Shown here: piece after piece, positions 13,001-24,602 of the stretch
Layout of the letters: every line of letters starts with the position of its first letter
Position numbering within the stretch: the first letter of the stretch is position 1
Assembly: GCA_003342895.1 (NCBI GenBank)
Contig: PTFA01000314.1
Coordinates: 868,001-932,000 of the forward strand
Direction: 5' to 3'
DNA: 64,000 nt
DNA from: Casuarius casuarius
Taxonomy: Eukaryota > Chordata > Aves > Casuariiformes > Casuariidae
Made by a program: the position numbers and the translations under genes
Notes under the pieces: generated by a model
The model's database searches: none
What the model was told of the DNA's origin: nothing
The model's input: only the letters and a program-made list of their open reading frames with translations

Positions 13001-15399
13001 TTAAACTGCCATAGATCTGCCAGAGCTTGTCTGTCAGAACCCTCATTCCACAAAATCAATATTAAGTATTAAAATGAACTGGTAATATTGCATGTTTTGT
13101 TCGTAATGCAGGTTTTCAGTTTCGTATTTCTCATTTAGGAGCACTTAGCAGGTGTTAATGATGTGCTGACATTTCCATTATATGCTTTTTCTCTTGGCAT
13201 GCTTTATATCTTGACCATTTTAACTTACTTTGGGATAACATTGAGGTTGACATCCAGGTCCCACAAAATGAAGCTAGAGTTTTGCCTTTTATGTACAGAT
13301 TTGCAGCTGATATTGTATTTTAAATGGATAAAATTGTGCCCTGTATAAGGTAAGTTGCTGAGTAGAATGCAATGCAGACATTTCCAGAATGAGATGAATT
13401 ATCTTGTGATACAAACAGAGGTGCCGATTTATTTTGCTGGAATTTTGCTCTTTTTTGTTAGTGAAGAAGTTAATCTAGCATAGATGTGATGGTATTGACA
13501 GAGTGCGTAGTTAAGGCTGTATTGAGCTCAATACTGATGTGCCTTCATTTTTAATTTCCCTCAGGATGGTGATGAAGTTGTTGTTAATACTGGAAGTCAC
13601 AGAGCGGGACTAGGTGTTATATAACCCCAAACCATGTACCCAAAGTAGATTAAAGAAAAAAAAGAAGACAGAAGATGCCAGGCCATGAATGTCCTTTATT
13701 ACTTTCATATACTTGTCCTACCTTTTATAAACGTATGTTCTTAAACAGCTGAAGTTNGAGGAATTGGGATTTAAGATGACAGCTTTCTTCCTGCTGTAAA
13801 TGATGATAGATAAGGTTAAGGGAAGATTCTGCCACCCCCTCCACCCCCCAAATCCAAGCTTTAAATACTGCAGCTCAGTGGCATTATTGGACAAAATCTA
13901 GTGGATGACTGGAGGCACGAAACAAGGCCAGACCTAGTTGTGTGCTCCTGCTGCTGTTCCTGAGGTTACCTCTCTGAAAGCAGAGCCAGTGGGAGAGGAC
14001 ATGTATCAGCTGCTATGCTGCCTCGCTTTCCAGCCTGGTACCTGTGCAACTCGCCGTGGTGGGGACAGCCTCCCTCCCAGGAGGCAACGTGGGTGTTGGA
14101 AGTGTCCCGTTGGCACAGCAGGGCTCAGAGGTGTCTCCTAAGACAAGATTTCATGATGGTAAACTTTGAGAGTAGTTTGTAAGCAGTTTAGCTGGCACTT
14201 CAGATTTGCCCCTTTCAGTGTGATGAAAGGAGTAGTTGATACAAACCATTAAAAACATTCTATGTCATTGAAAGGGCTTTTTTCCGTTTAACAAATGACT
14301 GCCTTGGGGTAGAGGCTGAGTTGTTCAGTGCTGCCCAGAGGCTAGAGCCTGAACTCCAGCTCTGGGCCTCAGTGCTGTGTTTTATCACATATGCTCTTTT
14401 GTGATTTTAGAGTAATGTAAAGCCCTTTTAAGATCATGCCTCTCAGGGTGGATTCTCTGGGAAGTGCTGGACAGCAACACACAAACTTCCATTTCTCCAA
14501 GGCTGGAATTTCAACAGAAGTCATCTTTGCAGAGGATTTTCCAAGTTGTGGAAGGTGTTCTCCTTTTCTTTTTTTTCTTCTCCTTCTAAACATGTTCCCT
14601 GCTCTTCTCCCCCCACCCCCTCACCATTTGAAAACCTCCACCTGAAGTTAGGTCACTTAAGTCATTACTTTGGGGCCCTTAGAAACTTTCTTTTCAGAAG
14701 CATCAGACACTTACTGGCATTTGCTGAAGCCTGTGGGTGCTCAGTGCTCAGTGCTTCTGAGAACTAACTAGGCTGTTTGCTTTTGTGCCTCAAAATTAGG
14801 TACTTCCCTTCCAAAAGTGTTTGGCCTGGGGGTGCATTTTCTGAACGGGACTCTCATGCGAATGTGTGAAAGCCATGCAGAGGAAACCATATCTGCCTTA
14901 AGGTCCCTTTCACTGCCGAAGCTGCAGTGTTTTTGAGAATTGGGCCTTCTGCATATAGACCAAAAAAAGCATACCNTGCATCAGCACACTCTCTCTGGTC
15001 CCTCTGCATGTGTGTGGCTGGCATTACTTAAATAAAGTGAACGTTCCTAGGGGAGCAATAACATCTTTATTGAACTTCAGAGTCACAGTTACTTGCTACT
15101 GAGTGAAATGGCTGCCTTGTGCGTGCTCATAAGGGTCCCTTTTACTACAGTACTCATTCTCCAAATAATATATTAGATGTCTTGCACATAGTTGGATAGT
15201 CTGTCATCCAGTTATAACAGTGGCAGAGGTCACAGCATTGTGTTTGAAAGCTGCCTGCAAAGGAAGCTTTTTAATTACTGCAGAGCAAATGGAAAAGCTG
15301 CTCCCTGAGCGAGTGGGGAGTGTGCTAATTTGGTATTTAGTAGAAGCAGCCTGCAGGTTGCAGCTTCCCAGCTCTGAGCTGCTTTTCAGATAGCCTGCT

Positions 15400-15485
15400 A
15401 TCCAGACAGCGATAGAGCCGGGATGCTGGGCTTCGTTACTGCCGGAGCACGGTGCCAAACGGGCTCGGCACCGGTTCGGGAAATA
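15400..15485. other. CpG-dense patch in intron 3
   Basis: By hand count there are 9 CpG dinucleotides in about 85 bp, in GC-rich sequence (ending CGGCACCGGTTCGGG), while the flanks are AT-rich and CpG-poor. It is too short to be a standard CpG island. It could be a small regulatory element that escaped methylation-driven decay, or chance. Confidence 0.55.
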
Positions 15486-18400
15486 GCAGCAATGCCAAGA
15501 GCTTGGGATAAGGGCCATCATTGTATCAAAGGCAATCAATCATTCATGTTAATTACTGGGCAAAATCCATAGTGAAGAGGAAGTGATTCAAGGTGACGTG
15601 TGATGTTGCAGGGTGACAGGGAGTGCCATGATGAATCGTGAGGGTCCCTGGATGCCGTACAACCCTGTGGTGATGGGACTTCCTGCTCACTGTTGACTCC
15701 CAGCAGATTAAATGTATGATCTCTCTAGGAAAAAAAAATCCCTACAGCAAGGTGTCTTCAGAAGGAATTTGAAGTAAAAATGGCCAAAATCTCAGTGGGT
15801 ACCATGTCAAAAAAGGAGTCAGGGGACCCTCCAGTGCCAAGTAGGATGGTCCTCAGGGCTTATACGTGCATATGAAAGTGATGGGTTGAAGCAGACTTCT
15901 GGGTAAGGGGTAAATGTATGGACATGAGATTTCATTCCTTCAGTCCTACAGAGTTTGGGGTGGGGGCTTTTTTGGTCTTTTTTTTGGTCAGAGCTTGTGA
16001 TACTGTTCAGTAGAGTGGGAGATTAACAAGAGACACATTCTAGAAGTGAAATGCATGGAAACAGCTACAAATGTCTGCAGAAAAAGGCAGGTGTCTTTGT
16101 TCTTTTATGAAATAATCTTCTTTCCCTTTCTGCTTACCCGAACTCCTTAGGCTCAGATAAAAGCTTTTCTCCCCTTCCTGCAGATGAGGCTCATCTGTAT
16201 TATTTATTTATTTTGAAAGACTTTTTAGAAGAGCTTTTACGTTACTTTGTTGCTCTCACAGTTCAAGCATGATTTAATCCGTCAAAACTAGTTTGCTTAA
16301 CTGGCCTTGATTGTCTTGCATACTTCCTCTAAAACAGGGCAGTCATCTTTCCAGGCATATTGCTGCCCAGACAAATGAAGTGTCACAACAGTTTGGACTG
16401 GCTCTTGTATTGTGACAGCAGTAGCTTCCTGTGACAAAGTCGGCAGAGGACACTTTAGCAGTAATGCCAGCAGACACATCTTGGGTCAGAGCAGTGCGGG
16501 CCCACACACATGGCTGCAGAGATGAGCTTATGCTTGAGAGACTTAATTGATCATTCATGTGAAAAGGAATTTTGGTCCAGATTGAGTGCCTGGCTAGTAC
16601 CAGAGAGAGAAGGAAACTACCCTGCTCGTGCCTGTGCTTGTGTAGCCTTGCTGAAATAGCACTTGAGTCCCTACTCAAACTAATTCACCTGGGTGCAGGC
16701 TTCCTGGCAAAAGTTAGCTGCCACGTGATCTTGTACCTTCTCTGGTCAGTGGGGATTTTGCCATTGATTTTGCTAGGAGGAAGACTGTGGTTCCTTACAA
16801 TACATGCCTACTAATTAAAATGATTTCCTGGCCTAGATCTTACTTAAGAGTGTTGTATTGACTGCCAGTAAAGCACAGTTTACAGGATAGGAACTTAGTT
16901 TATAATAATTCACATAACTGAGATCCAACCTATTTCTCAGATGATGGTGAGATCCTGATCTGCTCCAAGCCTCCTGAATGTCAGAGAGTCTGTCTCTTTA
17001 TGGTGGTGGTCTTCTCACCTCTTGCAGGGTGTCACAGGGAGACATTACTCCATAAAAAGTCCTAGGGAAGAAGTTTTGAGTCACTCTTTGCTCTTATTGC
17101 ATTTTTAAATGGCACATCAACTCTTTGGGCCTGCTTGCAAGACTTTGTGCATCATAGGAAGCATTCTCTAAGCTGCCGTTGCTGCAAAGCTGTGTGCTCA
17201 TCTAATTCTTGCTTTGCACTTGGCATCTTTGTCGTTGATGCCTTTGGGCTCACGCCTCCTGGCTGTGTTGATAATACGTACTCGACATCGAGGTCAGACA
17301 TTTCCTGGTGCTTTTTCACTGGTGTGCTATGCGAGGTTTTCACTCTGGTGTGTGGGATGGCTGCCAGATGGAAATCTGGTGCTTGGGGACAAGGAAAATG
17401 AGTGTATGATTTTTGTTATTGACTGAGCTCTGAGCACGGCTAATGGCATTGATAAGGGCTGTGTCATCCTGATGGTGAAGGNGGAAAGTCATGCACTGAC
17501 TCTGAAGTATAGCGCATTAAGTGCACTGGTGGGGGCAGAGGACGTTGCCCCTGCCTAACTCTTCCATGCATTGTGTTATAAGGTAGAGTCCTCCTGTTTG
17601 ATTTGGTGGCTTCTCAAGTGATTCATGGGACAGAAGGGTGCTTGGAGAGGGGGTCAGGGAAGNAAAAAAGCCTGCTTTTTAGTGTTTTGCCGAGAAGACA
17701 AAAGACTATGCTAGATCTGATCTCAGCACATGAAGCAGTTGGCCAGCGTTACCTGAAACTTCATCCCAACTGTGGCTGCTTCATGTTGGTTGAATGCGTG
17801 CTATGAAACAAGGCGTTTACTAAGATTGCTGTGTGTGACACCTTCTGTATGNGTCCTAGCTGAAAGAATCAGTCGTGCCGGTAAATGCAAGCCATTAGCT
17901 GTGCTTTTTGCACACTGTACATATGTTTCAGAATACACTAGTTCCAGTGCCCCATGTTTGTTTAATATCACATATAACTCTTACAGGCTGATGGCAAAAT
18001 GAGCATTTTGCAGGAAAACAAGACCAGCCTGAACTAGAGTCAGTGTTTTCAGATGCAGGCATTTGCTTTTAGGTCTGAAGCAGAAAAGCATCAGCTTAGG
18101 GTCCCAGCATTCATTTGGAGTGAGCTGGTGCAAGAATTTTGGCATTCTGATCAGGAAGAAATCAAGGCTGTTGTCAGCTGAGGAAAGTGATTTCTTCCTG
18201 AGCAGACCCAAAACCTTTGTGCCCCTCAGAAGATTGTGCTTTTAACTGTATGGAAAATTCTGAATACAGGCATTTATATGTAGCTGCCATTTGAAGCTAT
18301 GTAGGTGACTGCTGGCAGGGTGAGTGGGGGTCTCCTTCCATTCTCTTCATTGCAACCCAGAAAATAATGAAAAATAAAGCAAAAGCAGTGCATTGTTTTG

Positions 18401-21400
18401 TAAGGAATGCGAAGAACTGATGGCTGCAACACTGCTGTTTCATGTCTGAGTTAAATAACTGAAAATAGGTTGGGCTTCATCTGTTGACCACTCCGGTTTC
18501 TTCCCGCTCCCCTGTGATCCTTCTTTCTAATAGTATGAAAAGCAGCATGGGCATGCACAGAGACTGTTCCTATGGACTGGTTTGGTGGGGTGAACTAGCC
18601 TTTGCCCTGATATCACTTCAGCATCATCTCCAGTAAATGCATTGACTTCTGATTATCAGCTGGGTTCAGCTGTTTCACTTCTGTGATGGAGACCAGCTAG
18701 CTCTGTGTGATGCAAGAAACTCCAGCCTGTGCCATCCGGTGACCAGCTGCACTGGATCTCTCNCTGGGGAGGATGGGCTACAAATGCGTGTAATAATTGA
18801 TTAGCCTCATCAAAGCTGTTTGCCGGTTTGCTTAATCTGTTTTTGACAGTGGTAAGGAGCAAGAATTTCAGAAGGAANTTTAAGGAGACCTTCAGAGATC
18901 AGATTACAACCCCCCTAGGGAAGTTTCCTGGACAGGCCAAGTGTGCATTTGAAAGAGCTGATATGGCAGGATTAGTATTGCCATGCTTCTTTTTTTAAAC
19001 TCCAGGAGCCCCAGATTGTGGCCTGCCCACACATACATCTGCACAGTTGGCCACTAGGGCAGCAATGTTAGCNGAGAGGTGCAGCTCTGGTGGTCCATCC
19101 TTGGTGAATTTGGCTGTGGGAGTCTAAGACCTCCCTGTACACCCTGCATGTTTGCCTCAGATCAGTACTGAGACAGCAGAGGTGGTATGATAGGATGTGC
19201 AACTGTTCCTCAGCCTTTCCAATGCTTACTCAGATGATTTAGTGTTTTGAGCTAAAGCCTGAATTGGAGCAGCTGAGGCACCAGTTGCTTCATATTTCCT
19301 CTGCTGCACACGTTGCAAAGATGGTGTCTTGCAGCAGCATTGGTCATGAGCTATCTCACTAAGGCAAGATTTGCAAGACCACCAGTGCACTGTTAGAGCC
19401 CTCTGTATAAAGGCAGTCATCTCTTACATGCCTAGAGAAGGGATGATCTCTGCAACAGCCACTCTGCAGATACGTCTGGAGGACTTCTGAGTCTGTAGAC
19501 CTGTCATGGGATTCGGTNGAATGTGTGTTGTTGCTGTCTGTGCTGCTGGGCAGATGGGAGGGCTTGTGGAAAGCCAGCTAGACTGTTTCTGTTTGTGGAG
19601 TTCCTTCCAGGTTTTGTGTTGCGTACGTGCATGCAAACAATGCGGGCTGCGCATATATAGACAAACAAGCACAGTCTCTCAAAGTTTGTTTATTGAGCAA
19701 AGGATTCTGGTTTAACAAATTCAAATTTTACATGTTCCAAAGCCTGATTTCCAGATGCCATTGGGAAAAGCATCGGGCCACATTCAGATTAGCCTTTTTG
19801 TTCCATAATATCTTACTGGAGTACAAAGTTAATTAGTACCATAGGCAATATGCATTATTCATCACAGCAATCAGGCTTTTCTTCTGTTGGGCTGTTGCAT
19901 GCTGCAGATCATTCCTCTTCCAATAACAGATCCTTGATATATTGTTTTCATATTTAATCCTGTCAAATTGTATATGTGATACATANATTATGTGGGCACT
20001 CTGCTGATTGAAAAACAATGTTTCAGGTGTCAAAAAGGACTCTACCTTGAAGGTTTAAATCCTGGCTTACTTATCTGATTTGGCATAGACCTCTAGGACC
20101 ATGGGCAATACAAGATGACTTTACTGCTGCCTTTCTTATTTTGGGTTAGATGCTCAGATGGTCCAAACTAGGATAGCACCTGTGACATGTTGTTTTACAT
20201 CAGCAGTGGTTTCAGTGCTAATTATCAATGGCATCTCATTGCAGGCATGAAGTGCTAAAATCATGTTACTACTGTGTGCTGTGACTGCCTGTGACATCCC
20301 AGCACAGACATCTCAAGCATCTCCTTCCCTTGCCTGAGGGCTGCAGCTGGGGAAGGTGCTTTCTAGCAGGGCTCCTTCAGCCACGAGGACTGGCTATGAG
20401 GTGCTCCTGGCTACTGCCCAGTCCCAGGGGCTGTGCCCCATGCCAGGGTCCCACATGGGCTACAGCTGGCTGGCAGCGTGCCCTCAAGCCAGCTGGCTGC
20501 CTTTGCACTGTACACCCATTGTTTGGGGTGCAGAGGGTTTGTCGGCCTTTCTCCTGGCAATTTTTCAGTTTACAGGCCAAAGAACCAGTGTTTGACAGCA
20601 GACGGGAGTGAGTCCACCGAAGAGGACTCATCTGGTAAGAGGAGTTGTACAGTTCTGTGGTGATTCATCTGATCCTTCCTTTCCCTAAAGGCAAGGCGCT
20701 TTTACCCCTGAGATCCTGCTGCCTTTGCTTGTCCAATTTTCAGGAGGTTGAATCACTCCTATATCATGAGATTACATTTCTGCAGGTGCCGAGTGCCTAC
20801 AGCTTCCACATCAGCACTTGGAAAATCCAGTGAACTACAGTGATTCCTCCTCTGTCGGAAAAAGCCCTGTCTGCCACGGGGCTTGTTTATCAAGCTAATA
20901 TCTTTGGGACGTCTTTTACTGCTATTTTCTGGTTCTGCTTCTGAAATGTCATGGAGGCTGCTTTCTGGAGGAGTTTTCTAGCTGCAGCCTTCTCCATCAG
21001 CTGTACGCATGTGCACACAGATAGGTATTTGGACACTGTGGCTCGGGGAAGTGCTGTTTGTTTTGGAAGACATCGAAGCCCTCAGCTAAGATAACTTGCC
21101 TTGTGCTGTGTACCACACAGAAGTTGCATTGCCCCCGAGGAGTTACAGTTTCAGACGACAGGTTGAAAGGGAAGCTGAGGCGCAGAAGACCTGGTGACTT
21201 GCTGACNGTCGTGTGAACCAGTTTTGGCAAAATTGAGAAGCTCAGGCTCCCTGCATCTACTGTCCTTGCTTCAGAAGATCACTGGCAACTCCCCAGATCT
21301 CATTTGCTCTCCCGAAAAATATTTAGACATGCACTCACTTTTTGACATAGTATGGCATTGCCTCCTTGTGCAGAGGGCCATGCTGTGCCATCAGGGTCTG

Positions 21401-24400
21401 GAGGAGTGACTTGTGCTGACATTGCTGGAAGATAAATGTGGCAGAATTTTACCTTAAATAGCCTACAGTAATGAATCCTCCATCTTATACCAGCCTTGCT
21501 AAAGTGATGGTGATGAATGTTCAAGATTCCTTTGTATTCAGAACTGCAAGTAAATGTTTTCCAGCAAATCTGACTCATTTCCGTACTGCCCCTCTTGTTT
21601 TGGACGTGCATTGTTTTCCCCTCTGAAGTTTCCCTTTGGTAGAAATAAAGCGTTCGGCTTATGTGACTGCCCTGCTTCTTGCCTCCTCTTGGCTGGGACA
21701 GGGAGGAATTTCAAGGCCATGATTTCTGCAGTTGAACGCAGAATTTAGATTTTATGGGTTGAATAATAAAACAAAAACATACTTTGAAAGCCGGTACCCT
21801 TATGTGTCCAGGGCCTTTCTAGGCACAGTTTGGGAACAGATTTTCAGCAAGAACAGAAGTGCGGAAGAAAAAGGGGAATATTATTTGTTGAGAAGTGACT
21901 AAATGATGGCTCTTGGTAGCCTTGTGGTCTTTCATCAGCTGAGCTGAGAGATGGGGATCTAGCTGTCCTCAGTGGAAGAGGCACAGGGAAGAGGGCAGTC
22001 TTTGCCAGGGAAATACCAGCCTCATCTGGTGTGCGGTAGGATCCTACTCTGTTGTACCGGTCCTTCCCTGGCCCAAGGTCCTTCATTCCAGTCGCCCGAG
22101 TGGCATGTATCAGAGTAGCACCAGTATTGCTGGACTCGAGCCAGGGCCCATGCAGACCGGTAACAGTCTCCTTTATCTCTGATGTCTGCAGAGCAATGAA
22201 GAGCTTGTGGTTTCCCAACAGCTCTTTTGGGAAAAACTTGTTGGTGGATAACTTTGGAACGAATGCCTACCCTTGGGGGTAAAGTGACTAGCAAACAACT
22301 CTAGCCTTTGATTTAGGTGCTGTTGTAATGTAAACAAACAAACAGTCCTGGAAATGTCAAGAGGTGATTATCAATAGTATTCTTTTGCCCCGATTATTAC
22401 CCACTGTTTCGAGCAGGTAGTTAAGATGCCTTGCAGCAGTCTGCTGCCTCCAGTGTTGCATGGGACTGCATTTGTAAAGTAATTTGAGCTGCTTCGGATT
22501 AAAACATAGAGTATGCATTTATTGTTTGCTTAAAAGTTAGTTATAAGCAGCAGAATATCGAGTAAATTATGCCTAAATTGTAATTATGTAAATTATCAAA
22601 AGTGGAATGACTTTGCCAGCTTAGTCTTTAAAGATCTCATCAATAACTTAGGAGCTTCAGTAAATGTGCAGTGTTCACATGCTACTTTGCTGCACAGTAT
22701 TATGACATAAAGGCAAAGGAATTTAATTTTTTAAGTAGTCCTGGGGACAAAAAAAAATATCTTGCAACAATCAGTGTGTAAATTTAGTGCTGTGTTGCGG
22801 AGCAGCATGGATGAAAGTATTAAAGAAGATCTTCTGCAGCTGCTGTGTCCATAGTCCATAGATCTCTGAAATAGCTCATGGGGGCAAAAACTAGACTGTA
22901 TGGCTGATAAATAATAGAACAGCTTTGCTCCCTCTCCTCCCCCATTTTCTTAGTTACACATGACATGAAGCACTACTTGGAAGAAGTAGGGTTTTTTTTC
23001 AGTATACGCTGGAATATAACAAAAGCCATCATTGTTCCAGAGAAAAGGTACATTTTTTTTGTCATGTTTTGACTTGGAAGTAGTCAACCTAACTGAACTG
23101 TTAAGTCTGCATGTGTGAAAAAAGCTGCTATATGTGGTGAGGCTGTCTGTCTTTCCTTCCCTACGCAAGGTTTGTGTGTGCCTCTGTGTGCCTGTACTTA
23201 AAAGAGCAGGAGGAGCCTCGGGATGCCAGCCGGACTTGAGAGAAGGGTCGATGCTTCTAGTTTTGTCCTGCACCCTCAAGACACTGCAGGGGTTAACAGT
23301 TAGCACATAGACACCCATGATTTGGCAAGTGTGGCTTGGGCTATGTCTGTACTAATAAAGTCAACAGTGCTGGGAGCATTCCTGGGCACTGAAGTTTGTA
23401 GAGTTACATTGCTAGCTGGGTTTTGGCCAGACATGATAATGCCTCCCCAGACAACTCTCTGGGAGGTGACATGGGCTGTAGACCATTCCCAGCAGGCAGT
23501 TTGGAAGTAGCCACCCTGTTTGGGGGTGTGAGAGTTAAAAAGGATGAGCATGGGTTGGTTTTTGCCAGTTTGCCTCAGCTCCCCAAAGCTGCCCTGAGCA
23601 CATTTAATTTCTATTGTAGTTTTAATTGCTGCAACTGGATGGCTTTGGGAATGGCAAACATGCCATAAAGTCAGAGGGCGTGCACAGTACCAGAAACGGC
23701 ATCTTTGCTTTAGCCGCACGGATAGCCGAAGATGCAACCAGCAACTTGAGACCAGTTATACTTTAAAAGTGTGCTGCATGCTCTCCTGGCTGGGAGGTCT
23801 GTCCCAAAGAGCAACCGCTCCACTTAGAGCCAGGATTGGGGCACAGCGTACAAGCCAAACAGCTGACGTGATGTTCAGCAGGCATTGTGGTGAGTCTGTG
23901 GTTATTCATTTATTTTTTTTCCTTCTGGCACTTTCATTTCCTATGTGTTTTATGTGGACTTACTAAAGAAGGATATGGTGCCTGCACTAGCGGGACTAAC
24001 CTGCCTTTATGAAGAATAGCCCTATAAACTCAGGCTTATTGTAGGATTTTCAGTGCTAGCTATTGGAATTCAGTTTGGTTTTCAGTAGAGGCAGGACGTT
24101 AAAATCACCTACATTCTTTAAAAATGCTATCTTTAAAATTGTCTTCCAAATTTGTATTTGTCAGACACCGCCCCCCCCCCCCAGCTTTTAGTAAGTGGTT
24201 TGTTTAGATATTGTAAAAGGTAATAAATAAAGGAAATGTATAACTTCTTAGGTTTTAAAAACATCAACAACAAAAAAGTTAGCAGCAATAACACATGGGC
24301 AGCATTGCCTTTCCAAAGCTTTGCTCCTACTCCTCTTTTCATGAGAATTCTGCAGCTGCTTAAGGGGGGGGGAAGGGCTGAGCACTGAATCTGAGCTGCT

Positions 24401-24469
24401 ACTTGTATGCTTCCCTTGTCTGGGCTCAAATTCCCAGGGCTTTTGTCACGGGAGCAAATACTGGTTTAC
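15486..24469. other. EPHA5: Intron 3, second section: no gene seen
   Basis: AT-rich intron with a slightly GC-richer interval at about 20290-20620, where overlapping frames are open on both strands simply because stop codons are rare in GC-rich DNA. A TAAT-rich block lies at about 22480-22620. A C-run and a G-run sit close together at 24171-24182 and 24364-24372. No family motif, RNA gene or transposon end was recognised. Confidence 0.6.
24171..24182. repeat. C12 homopolymer
   Basis: Twelve consecutive C. A nine-G run follows at 24364-24372, about 180 bp downstream. Both are seen directly. Such runs are prone to sequencing error and length polymorphism. Confidence 0.95.
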
Positions 24470-24602
24470 ACAGGTGATCTCATTATCCTTATTTTAGTGA
24501 TGAGGAAGCAAAGCAGAGGAAGCAATTGCCAAAATCATGTAGCCATCTAGTGGAAAATCAGGACGTCTCAGTGCTGTGCTCTGCTTGCTAAACCACAAGT
24601 CC
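24470..24602 (-). repeat. Ancient MIR / CORE-SINE copy (antisense)
   Basis: Read on the + strand, this follows the reverse complement of the MIR consensus in order. TTATTTTAGTGATGAGGAAG (24490-24509) matches the segment normally reading TCCCCATTTTACAGATGAGGAA. GCAGAGGAAGCAATTGCC (24513-24530) matches the GAGAGGTTAAGTAACTTGCC part. CATGTAGCCATCTAGTGG (24536-24553) matches the CACACAGCTAGTAAGTGG core. TGTGCTCTGCTTGCTAAACCAC (24575-24596, range) matches the GTGCTCTTAACCAC tRNA-like end. The copy is diverged and dead. MIR amplified before or around the amniote radiation, so an old copy is plausible in a bird. The identification rests on my memory of the consensus. Confidence 0.75.

Larger units (their letters stand above)
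6392..15380. other. EPHA5: Intron 3, first section: no gene seen
   Basis: Single-copy-looking AT-rich intron. It contains a T-run at 7670-7683, a short perfect hairpin at 10029-10050 and a TAAT-rich block around 11800-11840. Short open frames on both strands (for example 9707-10111 minus and 12718-13059 minus) lack family motifs. I see no transposon ends or RNA gene. Confidence 0.6.

Noticed and set aside
14896..14915. CR1-like word TTAAGGTCCCTTTCACTGCC
   Set aside because: Only about a dozen bases resemble the CR1 tail, and the flanking words expected on either side are absent.
21348..21392. Possible microRNA-like fold (ATGGCA ... TGCCAT with an inner CCTC/GAGG)
   Set aside because: The arms are broken by several mismatches and the whole fold is about 40 nt, too short for a precursor.
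23300..23737. 145-codon minus-strand open frame
   Set aside because: No recognisable domain or compositional sign of coding. Length is within what chance gives in 64 kb on six frames.
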